NCBI RefSeq assembly: GCF_963082655.1
Contig: NC_081555.1
Location: 90,800,772-90,864,771 of the forward strand
Direction: 5' to 3'
Origin: Stomoxys calcitrans
Taxonomy: Eukaryota; Arthropoda; Insecta; Diptera; Muscidae
Length of the DNA stretch: 64,000 bases
Below are positions 9,881-21,487 of this stretch, one piece after another; within the stretch, counting starts at the first letter, position 1, and each line of letters opens with the position of its first letter. The position numbers and the translations under genes are program-made. The notes beneath the pieces were generated by a model. It did not search any database. It saw only the letters and a list, made by a program, of their open reading frames with translations, and was not told where the DNA came from.

Positions 9881-11044
9881 AGTAAAAATACATTAAGTTC
9901 GGCCGGGCCTAACATTGGATACCCACCAGCTCGGATCTATATATTAAAAATGCACCTTTAATGGGCCTTAGAACTTAAATTGGGAGATCGGTAGTTGAAT
10001 ATGTCAGCTATATCCAAAAATAGACCGATCTGAAACAAATTTCAGCAAAATCAGACAATAAATGTGCCTTTTCTAAGCCCAAGACCTTAAATGGAGAGCG
10101 GTCTATATGACAGCTATATCCAAATCTAAATCGTTCTGGGCTGTATTAAACAAGGATGTCGGGAGGCCTAACAAAACTCACTGTCCAAAATTGGATAATA
10201 AATGTGGTTTTAATGGGCCCAAGATCCTTAATCGGCAGATCGGTCTATTCCGACATAGCCCTTCTTCAAACTTTATCTTACTTTACTTGAATTGGCTATG
10301 ACAGACCATTTGTTCCACTAGCCGAACGTAGAATAGCGTTCCAAGCGCCTCGATCTTCTGCGCTCATTCTAAAATTTTTGACACCAAGTTTGAAGGTGTC
10401 TCCCACCACTTGAACTTTCTATCGGGCTTTTGGTCGTCCCGGTTTGCGTGTACCTTCAAAAGACTTCCTTGCTGTAGCTTCTTCATCCATTCTGAAAACA
10501 TGACCTAGCCAACCCAGACGTTGTATGTTGATGCGAGTAACTATGCTATCGTCGTCATGCAGCTCGTGGTTCATACGTCGCCTATATTCTCCATTAACGC
10601 AAACTGGTCCACATATTTTACGAAGAATCTTTCTCTCAAATACTCCAAGCACTGACTCATCTGCTTTTACAAGTACCCATGCCTCAGAACCATATAACAA
10701 CAACAATCTCCCGATACCTCTCCTTCATCTGGCGCGTTGTTACTAACTGCAGGGTTGCTGTATATGCCGCATTCTTGGCTTCATTAGCATCTCGATACTC
10801 TCGGTCGTACCATGGGTTTCGAACTTAACCTATGGGCACAAAAAGAATCTGTGCAAAGTTTCAGCTCAATATCTCTATTTTTTAAGACTATAGCGTACTT
10901 TCAACAGACAGACAGACGGACATGGCTGGATCGTCTTATATCCAAGAAAACATTTACTTTATAGGATCGCAAATGGATATTTCGATGTGTTGCAAACGGG
11001 ATGACAAAACGAATATACCTCCATCCTTCGGTGGTGTGTATAAA
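9881..11044 (+). repeat. TRE, plus orientation, split by an RTE fragment
   Basis: The head is at 9881-9930 (acaagtaaaaata, ttcggccgggcctaa), with modules to about 10282. After the RTE fragment (10283-10826) the pre-tail (10827-10900, 'tttcagctcaatatctc'), the gacagacagacggacatgg run (10902-10924) and the tail 'ccatccttcggtggtgtgtat' (11021-11044) follow. Confidence 0.85.
10283..10826 (-). pseudogene. RTE-type LINE relic, internally deleted, nested in a TRE
   Basis: On the minus strand the segment near 10800-10740 encodes PWYDREYRDANEAKNAAY-like sequence, typical of the linker between endonuclease and RT. It then jumps to the C-terminal region YGSEAWVLVKADESVLGVFERKIL (10706-10630), followed by RINIQRLGWLGHVFRM and RKPGRPKAR. 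The whole RT core is deleted. It overlaps in family with the relic at 1037-1863, which keeps the RT core but lacks the thumb. Confidence 0.8.
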
Positions 11045-11129
11045 AAACGACAAAAATGTTTTTCTAGGCAAATATCTCCACAAAACAATGTTTTAGTTTC
11101 CCAAACGTTAAAAACTTGCATACCGTTTG

Positions 11130-11472
11130 GGGGGTCAGCGGATCTCAGAGGTTAGCATATCAGTCTTTGACGCTGAACGCATGCATTGAAATCCCGGTGA
11201 GAACAGCAGAACAAATATGCAGCGGTGGTTATCCCTTCCTAGTGCTGGCGACACTTATGAGGTTATTACCACAGATGGACCAGCCGAGTTAACTTTTCTA
11301 AGTGAAGTCGCTCTGCGGCAAGCCGTTCGGACTCAGAAATAGAAAGGAGGTCCCCTATCATCGACCTTAAACTTGTATCGGGCAGCATCATTGATATGTG
11401 ATAAGTATTTCTGCTGTTCCTTAATTAATTAATATTAATTAATTCTTAAATATTCATGGGCTAATTTGCATT
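11130..11472 (+). mobile_element. tRNA-derived SINE (family 1)
   Basis: The 5' part (cagaggttagcat..., then 'ttgaaatcccgg') corresponds to RNA polymerase III A and B boxes of a tRNA-like head. The body has the family phrases 'cagcggtggttatccc', 'tgctggcgacactt' and 'gccgttcggact'. The 3' end is 'ttcatgggctaatttgc'. Other copies lie at 12770, 16291, 43432, 43623 and 54190. This copy has an internal AT-rich duplication (ttaattaattaatatta). Confidence 0.8.
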
Positions 11473-11556
11473 TTTACTAATTGGGTTAATAACAAGTAAA
11501 AGCGTGCTAAGTTCGGTCGGGCCGAATCTTGGGAACCCACAACCATGAATTTTGCC

Positions 11557-13089
11557 AAATATTTGTGTTTGTTTGTATGTTTGTTTGTTCTGTATAGATT
11601 CAAAAATGGCAGAACCGATTACCTTGAAATTTTCACAGATTGTGCAGGTTGGTCTGGAAGGAAACATAGCCTATATAATTTTTTGATATCGGAAGGGGGG
11701 CGGACCCTCCCCCTTACCCCAAAAGTACTACCCAAAAATAAAAATGGACCGATCGGGACAATATGAGATTCGAATGAAAGGTATTTAAGATTAGACTACG
11801 CATTTCATAATAAAAGTTGGGTCCAAGTACAAGGGGGCCGCCCCAGCCCCAAAACCCCTTAAAATAGGTTTATTTGACAATCATGGCAATATGAGGCTCG
11901 AATGAAAGGTATTCGGGAGTAGATTACGAAAATGGTCAGAAAGGAGGAAATGGCTTTTTAGTTTGTTGATATTGGATGGGTGCGGACCCTCCCCCAAGTG
12001 TACCCATCGGGACAAAATAGGTATCAAATGAAAGGTATTGGATTTTCTTAAAATTTTCATAGATTGTGTACGTATGTCTGCAAGGACATACTTTATAATT
12101 TTTAGATATCGGGTGGAGGCGGACCCTCCCCCTAACCCAAAAAAACGCCATCCATATCCGAAAGTGTTCCGATGGGCACAATAAGGGTATAATATTAATA
12201 TTATAATATTAAAATTTGGGTCCAATTACTCAGCGGGCCCCCCAACCCTAAAACCTCCTCCCCAAACCTAAAAATCCTCTAAGCATAGAAGTTCATGTCA
12301 ATATTGGACTCAAATGAAAAGTATTAGGCAGTAGATTACAAATATGGCATAAAACATTAGGTCCAAGTAAAGGGAGGTCGCCCACCCCCAAATACCCCTA
12401 AATGGGCATATTAGCCGATCAAGGCTATATGGGACTCAAATGAAAGGTATTAGAGAGTAGATTACAAATATGACATTAAAATTTGCGTTTAAGTCTAGGT
12501 GGCGCTTTTCCTCCTAAAGATACGTCAAATGGGTTATTTGACCCATTATGACAATATGGGACTCAAATGAAAGGTATTTGAGAATAAAAAACGAATTTGA
12601 TATCCAATTTTGGAGCCAAGTGTTTTGGATACGCCCTAAAGCACCCGCTAAACTTAACTTCATTTCCGTTGGGAATAAAGAACGAATTTGATATCCACAT
12701 TTGAGTCGAAATGTCTGTGGTGCCATCCCTCCCCTAATGAGAACATTACCCTGAGGAAGAACATTACTACCAGCAACCGAGAAGGGGCAAATTCTCACAC
12801 ATCAATGAGTGCTTTCCGATTCAAGTTTAAACTCAATGATAAGGGACCTTTTTTGATAGCCCTCTTTGGAGGACATTTTTTAAATCACCATGGATGGCAT
12901 TGTACCTCGCAAATGTCGCCAACATTAAAAGTGGATAAACACCGCTTTGTCCGATGTTCTCTCCAGGATTCGAAAGCGTTCAGAGTCATAGGCTACAATG
13001 GCACGAATTCGATATTCGCATTCAGGGCGAAGTGTCCCTACCTAAAAAGAGTTAAAGAAGGCGCAGCGGAGCGGGCCCGTTTCGGCTAG
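11557..13089 (+). mobile_element. Non-autonomous Helitron (copy 2) with a nested SINE
   Basis: The 3' end 'gcagcggagcgggcccg' followed by CTAG (13086-13089) and a flanking T matches the Helitron at 49398-51922. The 5' end starts within 'tatttgtgtttgtttgtatg', without a clean TC. The body is a series of ~125-bp modules with 'gggactcaaatgaaaggtat' (11884, 12428, 12552 and others) and 'gcggaccctccccc'. No Rep/helicase coding is present. ORFs such as 12688-13089 are translations of repeat and SINE sequence. Confidence 0.75.
12770..13003 (-). mobile_element. SINE family 1, minus strand, nested in a Helitron
   Basis: It reads from the 3' tail (ggggcaaattctcacac) through 'aaactcaatgataaggga' to a decayed tRNA-like head (ccaggattcgaaagcg). 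Divergence in the B-box area suggests an old copy. Confidence 0.7.
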
Positions 13090-13240
13090 TAAAAAATATA
13101 ATATAAATTCTAGGCACCGAACAAGGATAACCGAGAGGCCGGCTCTTTTATGGAAGCTGTACCAGGTTATAGACTGATTTGGAGTGTAATTGGCGCAGTT
13201 GTTGGAAGACGCAACACTTGCAAAATTTCAGCCAAATCGG

Positions 13241-16056
13241 TTAAAAATTTTTGTTGTTGTAGCAGTTTATTGTTTTCTATCTTTCGTCTGCTTGATTCTG
13301 TTGAGTATCAAGACCCAGGAACTCTGCGACTAAGATGGGGATCTGGGTCTGAGTCGTGTGGGTCTGGCTGGGCAGTTAAACAGGTGACGTGTATCGTGCG
13401 GTCCCTGGTTACAATCGGGACATACATCTTGCACGTCGGCATCAATCCTTGCTGTGTAGGAGTTGAGGCGGCTGCATCTGGAACGTAATTGTAATTGAGC
13501 CAGAACTACTTTGGTTTGCCGGGGGAGGTCGATTTCTTCTGGTGCAATGGGAGGCGGTCTCCTGTCTCCTGATGGAGGTGGTTCACATGAGAGCTGAGGC
13601 GACAGCACGTCGCAGTTCGGAGAGCGGTATTCTGACAGATCTGAATATTATTCCACTGCGTGTCACAAAGTTGACGAGACGACACTGGCGCTGCATAACT
13701 TACCACAGACCGGCCAATTGCCTTGTATGTGGTCAACAAGGTTTCTCTGTCTGCACCCCAGGTGCTGCCAGCAAGTGACTTGAGAATGTGTAAGAGCTGT
13801 CAAATGTGACGCCAAGTATTTTGGGACACTTGATGGTCGGAATCCTGTCTCCATCGACCATCACAATCAGCTCAGTATTCACCTCACGCGTATTTGTAGT
13901 GAACAATGTGGCTGAAGATTTGGTGGCAGATATCTTCAAATTTCTTGCAGCGAAATATGGGGCAAGTTCGTTGAGGTAGACGTTCAACCTATCGCAGAGG
14001 TCATTAATGGGTGGGAGGCCTGATGCCATGATCGTACAATCGTCCGCATATGATACGATCTCTATGCCGTCTGGAGGGGGTGGAATGGAGTATAGGTAGA
14101 GGTTAAACAGTGCCGGAGATATCACACCACCTTGGGGAACTCCCTGTTTCATTCTACGGTGCTTCGAATTCTTATCGCTACATTCCACAAGTGGCTGTCG
14201 ACCACACAGATAATTCGCGACCCAGCGTTTCAGGCCTGGCTAGAGCAACGTGTTGACAATGTCCTCAAATAGATTTGCATGGCTGACGTGTGGAATTCCT
14301 TCGATATGCCCCGTGCCACGACGACTGTCCGATCACATGGCTTCGGCTGATTGAAGCCTCAGCAAATGTGTGCGGTGATGGCATGCAAAGCAATTATTTC
14401 GCTATACAGTCTTCGAAATCCATGCTTGGCGAATGGTAATTCTCCTACGAGGCTCGGTAGGAGTAATGTCTCAAGCATCTTGGCTACGGGTGATAGTAAG
14501 GAGATCGGTCTGTACGACTCCCTCTTACTAGGATACTTTCCAGGCTTCAGTAGTGGGATCACTCTGCCCATTTTCCAGACATTGGGAACTATAAAAGTGT
14601 TTAAGGACAGGTTGGGGACAGTAATAAGGTACTCAACAGGTAAATCCATATTCTTTAGCATCAGTGTAGAGATTCCGTCGGGGACCAACGCCTTGGATGA
14701 TTTGGCGCCACGGAAGACATTTGTAACTTCGCCCACGGTAAATTGTGATGGCTGTACATCGGCTCGGAGACCACAGATACCACGAATGGCTCTCCTTCTA
14801 GCCCTGTCACTCTCGGCATGGCCAATAAAATGAAGGTTGAACAACCTGGCGCATCTCTTCGGATCAGTCACGATTACGTTGCAAAAAGTGACTGAGGTCC
14901 TGTCAGCCCGTCTACCGGGGTTCGAGAGTGACTTAACAGTTGACCATAGCTTGTCTAAACCGGTGCTTAAGTTACATTGCTCCAAGCGTTCCAGCCATAA
15001 ATTCCTCTAAGTTCGTTGAATCCCGTCGGGGATTTCGCCAGGAAATTGGGCCGCATTTGGGGTATTTGACCGCCTGGTATAAAACGAGCGGCTGCTGCGT
15101 TAATGATGTCTCGGAATTTCCCGTCGGCAACTAGCACATTTAAGGGGGTGTAATTTCACTGAAGCGGCGATGAAGGTACTCTATGAAGTCGGGTGATCGG
15201 TTAATGGTGAGAATTATGGGGACGTGGTCTGATTCTAATGAAATGACGGCTTGATAAGATATGTCACTCAGGAGATCAGGGGATGCAATGGAAATGTCTG
15301 GCGAGCTGCTGCACCATCTCGTAATCCCCCCCACTAGCATCATCATTCTCCGTGCAAAAAGTGGAGCCTTCGATCTGCTCTGCCAAAGCTATGCCCCGCT
15401 GGTCGCAACCTAGTCCGTTCAATGAATCCCATCACGCTCGCCGCGAGTACCACTGCTTGCACCGGAAAATTGAGCCGCATTTGGGGTATTGGACCGGCTG
15501 GTATAAAGCGAGCGGCTGCTGCGTTAATGATGTCTTGGAATTCCTATTCGGCAACTAGCACATTTGATGGGGGTGTTAGTTCAATGAAGCGGTGATTGGT
15601 ATACTCTCTGAAGCCAGCCCAATCGGCCTTATTCTGATTGATAAACGTCCGGCGCTCAGAGGTTATGAAGTCGGGTGGTCGGTGGATGGTGAAAATTATG
15701 GGATGGTAGTCTAACCTCAAAGAGATGACGGTTTGCCAGGATACGTCACTCAGGAGATCAGGGGATGCAATGGAAATGTCAGGCGAGCCGCTGCACCACC
15801 TCGTAATTCTAGTGGGGGCATCCTCATACACCGTGCAAAACGTGGAGCCTTTAATCTGCTCTGGCAAAGCTATGCCCCGCTGGTCGTTACCCAAGGGAGA
15901 ATACCATGAAATGTGATGCACATTAAAGTTTCCTAGAACCAGCCGATTATGGACAGATAATAGCCCACTTACGTCGGGTTTGTAATCCTGGCCATTAATT
16001 GGGACACAGCCTGCAACCGGCAATATGTAGTTTGTAATATAAATAAGTGACATCCT
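13241..16056 (-). pseudogene. Jockey-type LINE ORF2 relic (endonuclease + RT)
   Basis: On the minus strand: the C-terminal half of an AP-endonuclease (16053-15544) with LVLGNFNVHHISWYSPLG and SGSPDISIASPDLLSDVSW; RT fingers (14985-14359) with SSKALVPDGIS, GRVIPLLKPGKYPSKRESYRPISLLS; then MKQGVPQGGVISPALFNLYLYS and the catalytic VSYADDCTIM (14188-14030). The thumb and a CCHC-like C-terminus (VCPDCNQGPHDTRHLFNCPA, 13440-13350) follow. The palm segment between about 14350 and 14190 is deleted, a ~425-bp endonuclease segment is duplicated, and a piece is lost near 13570. The tail carries tgttgttgtagcag. Jockey-clade elements lack RNase H, as here. It is dead. Confidence 0.88.
15012..15890 (-). 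repeat. ~425-bp tandem duplication inside the Jockey-type endonuclease
   Basis: Bases 15012-15410 and about 15435-15890 are diverged copies. Phrases such as 'gagcggctgctgcgttaatg', 'aggagatcaggggatgcaat' and 'aaagctatgccccgctggtc' occur in both. The two encode parallel versions of the SPDISIASPDLLSD motif. Confidence 0.8.
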
Positions 16057-16095
16057 TGGCTCAGAACTAGGGGCTGCGCCCTTTTAAGAAAATTT

Positions 16096-16288
16096 TTACC
16101 CAAATTTCTTCATTTCGTTTGTAACACCTCGAAATATTTATAATAAATATTTTCAATCGTCTGAGTATTCGAAGTCAACATCCGTCGGTGCGTTCAACAG
16201 GTAGACGAAATCACGATACCGTCGGAACGAATGAGGTTATCCGCATGAAATTTTGCATATATACTTCTTATTCTGTATGTGTATTATA
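16096..16288 (-). repeat. TRE tail fragment
   Basis: 'tcatttcgtttgtaacacc', 'cgaaatatt', a degraded 'ccgtcggtgcg' run and 'gcatgaaattttgcatatat' match the tail half of minus-oriented TREs such as that at 8029. Confidence 0.65.
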
Positions 16289-16290
16289 TA

Positions 16291-16551
16291 TGGAGGCCAC
16301 CGTGGCGCAGAGGTTAGCTTGTCCGCCTATAACGCCTAACGCCTAGTTATCCCCTTACTAATGCTGGCTACATTTGTTTAGTATCCTGCCATATTAGAAC
16401 TTCTCTACCAAGTCTTATCGCTATACGGCACGCCGTTCGGCCTCGGCATAAAAGACCCCTTACAATTGAGCTTTAACTTTCAACGGACTGCACTCATTGA
16501 TATGAGAGGAGTACCCCTTTTGCCTTAATGAAATGTTCATGGGAAATTTAG
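16291..16551 (+). mobile_element. SINE family 1 lacking the B box
   Basis: It starts 'ggaggccaccgtggcgcaga' with a clear A-box region. The segment that should hold 'gggttcaaatccc' is deleted, so 'aacgcctagttatcccc' joins the head to the body. The body and 3' end (aaatgttcatgggaaattt) are intact in order. Confidence 0.8.
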
Positions 16552-16617
16552 TTAGTTGTATTTTTTATTGTGGGTCGTTTTGGCCACATTGGGTATATTG
16601 ATTCTAGTTTATACAAA

Positions 16618-17860
16618 AGCAAGTAAAAGCGTGCTTAGTTCGGCTGAATCTTGGGTACCCACCATCATGCGTTCCGCTAAAAAGTACCATTATTAAGTGA
16701 ATTATTTTGGTCTCAAGAAGACATATCGGGATAGCGGTACTTAATATATATATATATATGGATATAGCTGCAGTATAGACCGATCCTCCGATTTTGGGTC
16801 TTAGGCCCATAAAAGCCACATTTATTATGCGATTTTGCTGGGACAGTGAGTTGTGTTAGGCCCTCCGATATCCTTCGTTAATTTGGCCCTGATCGGCTCA
16901 GATTTGAATATAGCTGCAATATAGACCGATCCTCCGATTTTGGGTCTTAGGCCCATAAAAGCCGCATTTATTGTCCGATGTCGCCGAAATTTGGGACAGA
17001 TAAGCCCCTTGACATACTTCTGCAATATGGCAGAGATCGGTTCAGATTTGGATATAGCTGCCATATAGACCGATCTCTCGATTTAAGTTTTTGAGCCCAT
17101 AAAATGTGCAGTTATTGTCCGATGTCGCCGAAATTTGGGACAGTGAGTTAAGTTAAGCCCCTTGACATACTTCTGCAATATGGCACAGATCGGTTCAGAT
17201 TTGGATATAGCTGGCATATAGACCGATCTCTATATGGCATAAAGGCGCATTTATTGTCCGATGTCGCCGAAATTTTGGACAGTGAGTTGTGTTAAGCCCT
17301 TCGACATTCTTCTTCAACTTGGCCCAGATCGGTTCAGATTGGGATATAGCTGCCATATAGACCGATCTCTCGGTTTAAGGTTTTGGGGCCATAAAAGGCG
17401 AGTTTATTGTCCGATTTCGCCAAAATTTGGGACAATGAGTTGTGTTAGGCTCTTCGACATTTTTCTGCAAATTGGCTCAAATCGGTCAAGATTTGGATAT
17501 TGCTGCCATATAGACCAATATCTCGATTTAAAGTCTTGGCCCCATAAATGGCGCATTTGTAATCCGATTGCACTGATATTTGGCACAGTGACTTATGCTA
17601 GGCTTTTCGACATCCGTGTCGTATATGGTTCAGATCGGTTTATTTTTAAATAAAGCTACTAAAAAGACCAATATTTTGTTATTCATAATTGAACAATGAC
17701 TATGATTTATTAGTATTAGGTCCAATTCGGAACATATTTCGATATCGCTGCTTTGGGGCATAAGGTATTCATTTTTCACCGGATGTTGACGAAAGGTGGT
17801 TTGTATATATACCCGAGGGTGTGGGTAGTGGGTATCCAAAGTTCGTGGTGGTGGGTATCC
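16618..17860 (-). repeat. TRE (minus), preceded by a separate plus-orientation head scrap
   Basis: 16618-16680 is a plus-oriented head (aagtaaaagcgtgcttag). From 16724 to 17815 modules run in minus orientation: 'ttcagatttggatatagctg' starts at 17041 and 17194 (153 bases apart), then 17333. The head-proximal phrase 'caccggatgttgacgaaagg' is at 17779. The palindrome itself is replaced at about 17860 by a mariner relic. A (TA)n run sits at 16744-16758. Confidence 0.85.
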
Positions 17861-17864
17861 AAAG

Positions 17865-18236
17865 TTGGGCATTTTTGAGCACTCAAAACATCGATTCGAT
17901 GGGTCATCCGCCGTATAGTTCTGACTTGGCACCGAATGACTTCTTTTTATTCCCGTACGTGAAAAATAAAATGAGAGGTCAACGTTTTTTGAACACCTGG
18001 AGAAGCGAAGGATGCGATCAGAATGCATGTTTTGGAGGTACCTCAATCAGAGTGGCAAAAGTGCTTCGACAAGTTCAAACGCATGCAAAAGGTTATAGAT
18101 CTGAATGGGGAATATTTTGAAAAACAATATAGCGATTTACGATGGGTAATATTTGTTTTTGTGCTCTCTAATCCTGAAATATTAAAAGCAACCCTTGTAG
18201 TGGTACAGTACTTTTATCCTGAAATATAAACAAAAA
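17865..18236 (+). pseudogene. mariner-type transposase, C-terminal relic
   Basis: Plus-strand translation gives MGHPPYSSDLAPNDFFLFPY then VKNKMRGQRF (17899-17990), the conserved region around the third catalytic Asp of mariner-type transposases. After a frameshift comes MHVLEVPQSEWQKCFDKFKR and LNGEYFEKQYSDL (18023-18150), the usual C-terminal end. The N-terminal DNA-binding part and the first two catalytic residues are absent. An A-rich run at 18228-18243 follows. Confidence 0.85.
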
Positions 18237-18243
18237 AAAAAAA

Positions 18244-19784
18244 CAATCCTCGTACTTGTTTGTTTAATATAGCCATTGTAAACCTTGGCGATTTAGCATT
18301 TTCTATGACAGTGAGCTAGAATTGTTGCAAGCTTGGGCTTATTTTTCAAAAATATTTGTCATTAAAGTAATTTTCATAGAAATGTTCCCAAAAAATAAGT
18401 TGAAGTACATTTCAGTTCATAAAATTATCGTTTTTGCTTAGTCACGAGTAGATTATGGCGTCTCATATTTAAATATATTAACTACTAATAAAACATTGAT
18501 TTAAAAATTAGTAAAAGCTCCTATTGATCATAGAACAAAGAAAATTGTTTTACATTTTCCCACAGCCATAGGATACCAAACCACACAACTTCACCCAGAA
18601 ACTTGATTCACGGTTTTTGTTTCTACCATAAGTATCGTTGGTTGACATTGAAATAAAATGTTGCAACACATATCGCGAATTAAGCCCGATTTGCTGAAAT
18701 GTTTACACAGCATTCTTATTAAATTCTACAAATGCTTGGATTACAACTGACAGACAGGCGTAACATTCAATATAGAACAAAACAGTAGTAGTCCGATCGT
18801 CTGTCTGTCTATTCATCCACGCCTCCAAGTTTTAATTTCATTGAAATTAAATTGAAATCTGATTTTGTTTCTTTCAACTTTAGTAGGTTACACCTTAGAT
18901 GTTAATAATACTGAAGTAGATTATATTTAACCTTTTTTTGGTTTCAGGGTAGACATGAGATATACAATTACATTGCGATTACCCGGCTCATTGGAAGCCA
19001 AATAGCTGTAATAATCATATGAATTACTAATTTAAAATAGCTGGCAGCAAAAACCCACTTCGAAATGACCAATGGCCATAGCCAATCGAATCAAGGGAAA
19101 GAAAAAAATTGTAACGATAGCGTGAGAAAATTTTTCTAAATTGATTATGAATTGCAATTAGAACAGACATTTATTACGATGTCATAAAGCAAACATACTT
19201 TTAATGCCGCTTAGTTACATACCTACAATGGCCAACAGTTTATATTTTTTTTCTTTAAGTGTTAATGCACTACCAGCTAATGAAAGCAATTAATTTCACA
19301 TCATGCTTAGGGTTACAAAGTCAAGAATTTCTCATATTTTATTATAAAGTGGTGCTTACTCATAAGCTTTGATTGCGTTTTCAGCACAATTTAGTATATG
19401 TAGTAAAACTGAACATTTAAATGGAAAGTTAAAAAATATGACAAAAAAAAAACTGCTCCAGATGTGGAGGTGAGAAACAAAACAAAAGACTTAAGCAACA
19501 AACTTCCTGCTAGTCCATTACAAATCCTAGTTTATGTGTAATACTCTTACCCACCCAATAAGACAGTGTGAGTAAGACCGTTAAACGTTAGTGTTGGCTT
19601 TCTTTCAACACTGGCATTAGTTGTTATAGTCTTGATAATAATAATCATTATACTTCGCATTACAAAGTCAGTTGTAAAGATTAAACCAAAGTAAGGGTAA
19701 AATTTATTACCAGAAACTACAAAAATAAACGACTAGTGGAAAACTTTAAAATTCTAACTTTGGATGTTGGAGATTGTAAAAACG
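18244..19784. other. AT-rich DNA without recognised genes
   Basis: No coding sequence, repeat-family match or structured RNA could be supported in this 1.5-kb stretch. It may be unique intergenic DNA. Confidence 0.5.
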
Positions 19785-19926
19785 ACAAGTAAAAGCGTGA
19801 TAAGTTCGGCCGGGCCGAAGCTTATATACCCCCCACCTTGAATTATATTTCTCAAGATCTTTGCCCGGTATCTCTTTATAGGCAAGCAAAGCATAATGAA
19901 TAAGAATTGCTTTACTATTGAAGCTA

Positions 19927-20143
19927 TTGGGTTGCCCAAAAACTAATCGCGGATTGACAAATTTTTTCACAGCTTGTGACTCTGTAATTGAATTCTTCTA
20001 CTGTCAGTTATCAGCTGTTACTTTTAGATTGCTTTAGAAAAAAAGTTTAAAAAAGCTATATTTGATTAAAGTTCATTCTAAGATTTATAAAAAATGCATT
20101 TACTTTCATTTAAAAATCCGCAATTACTTTTTGGGCAACCCAA
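19927..20143 (+). mobile_element. mariner-type MITE, 217 bp
   Basis: The inverted ends ttgggttgcccaaaaa... and ...tttttgggcaacccaa are flanked by TA (19925-19926, 20144-20145). The interior (ttttttcacagcttgtgac, tcagttatcagctgttac) is shared with six other copies. No transposase is encoded. The insertion splits the TRE phrase 'gaagcta|tatcagc'. Confidence 0.92.
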
Positions 20144-20451
20144 TATATCAGCTTATGAACTGTTTCGGGACATACTTGGATTGTATGTTGGAGACCATAG
20201 TAGATACCATTGTGCAAAATTTCAACCAAATTGGATAAGAATAGTGCCCTATAGAGGCTCAAGAAGTAAAATCGGGGTATCGGTTTAAAAGGGGACAATA
20301 TGAGGTTATGGATCGATTCAGACCATATTTGGCACGTATGCTAGAGGTCATAGATACATTGACTGTGCAAAATGTCAGCACAAACGGATAAGAATTACGA
20401 CCTCTAGAGGTTCAAAAAGTAAAATCGGGAAATCGGTTTATATGGGAGCTA

Positions 20452-20664
20452 TTGGGTTGCCCAAAAAGTAATTGCGGAGTTTTCATATAGTCGGCATTGA
20501 CAAATTTTTTCACAGCTTGTGACTCTGTAATTGCATTCTTTCTTCTGTCAGTTATCGGCTGTTATTTTTAGCTTGCTTTAGAAAAAAACTGTAAAAAAAG
20601 TATATTTGATTAAAGTTCTTTCTAAATGCATTTACTTTCTTTTAAAAAATCCGCAATTACTTTT
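20452..20664 (+). mobile_element. mariner-type MITE, right end lost
   Basis: The left end is intact after TA (20450-20451). The right terminus stops at 'aattactttt' and runs into TRE sequence 'ctaggttaaggaccg', so the last ~14 bases and the TA are missing. It sits at the same position of the TRE module as the MITE at 19927. Confidence 0.88.
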
Positions 20665-20702
20665 CTAGGTTAAGGACCGAATCAGACCATGCATGTATGA
20701 TG

Positions 20703-20842
20703 GAGATCGTAGAAAAGAGATCTTAGAAAAGAGATCGTAGAAAAGAGATCGTAGAAAAGAGATAGTAGAAAAGAGATCGTAGAAAAGAGATCGTGGAAAA
20801 GAGATCGTAGAAAAGAGATCGTAGAAAAGAGATCGTAGAAAA
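20703..20842 (+). repeat. 14-bp minisatellite, 10 units
   Basis: The unit gagatcgtagaaaa is repeated ten times in 140 bp with only three single-base variants. It replaces module sequence in the TRE. Confidence 0.93.
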
Positions 20843-21487
20843 ATCGCAAAGTCATTTCCAATTCAGTTCAATTCATTTCAGCCAATTCGGATAAGAATTT
20901 CACCATCTAGAGGCTAAAGTAACATCGGAAGATCGGTTTATATGGGAGCTATATTAGGTTTTGAACCGATTCGGACCATACTTTACGCATCCATTAAATG
21001 CCAAAGAACACGGTACAAAATTTCAGCAAAATAAGATTGCGCCCCCTAGAGGCTCAAGAAGTCAAATCCGGATATCGGTTTATATGGAAGCTACACCAAA
21101 AAATGTGGGCCGATATGGCCAATTTAAAAGCCCAACCGACCTAGGGAAGTATTTGTGCTAGATTTCAAGCACCTGGCTTTACTCCTTCTAAAGCTAGCGT
21201 CCTATCTACAGACAGACTGACATGGCTAGATCGACTTAAAATGTCATGATGATCAAGTGCTATAAATGTCATAATGATCAAGAATATATATATACATTAT
21301 GGAGTCTTAGACGAATATTTCACGGTGCTACAAACGGAGTAACGAAATTAGTATACCCCCATTCTATGGTGGAGGGTTTTAAAATATTAAAACAAATTTG
21401 ATTCTTTTATAAAATTTTATCCAAACTCAAAATCAAATACCTTTTTTATGCAATTTTGCAAGAAAATGTGAGCTTAAATGTTTTTTT

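Larger units (their letters stand above)
11494..13240 (+). repeat. TRE fragment split by a Helitron
   Basis: The head is at 11494-11556 (aagtaaaagcgtgctaag, ttcggtcgggccgaa) and continues beyond the Helitron at 13090 with 'taaaaaatataatataaatt' and one module (13140-13235, 'accaggttatagactgattt'). It is cut at 13241 by the 3' end of a Jockey-type LINE. Confidence 0.7.
19785..21383 (+). repeat. Complete TRE with two nested MITEs and a minisatellite
   Basis: The head is at 19785-19822 (acaagtaaaagcgtgataag, palindrome ttcggccgggccgaa). Modules contain 'cggtttatatgggagcta' and 'gaccgaatcagaccatgcat'. MITEs sit at 19927-20143 and 20452-20664, and a 14-bp minisatellite at 20703-20842. The tail at 21352-21383 reads 'tacccccattctatggtgga'. 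This copy shows the full architecture despite the later insertions. Confidence 0.88.

Noticed and set aside
12688..13089. 133-codon open frame
   Set aside because: It spans a Helitron end and an antisense SINE, so it is a composite of repeats.
20703..20842. CRISPR-like direct repeats
   Set aside because: Units are 14 bp, contiguous and without spacers, in a eukaryotic transposon context: a minisatellite.
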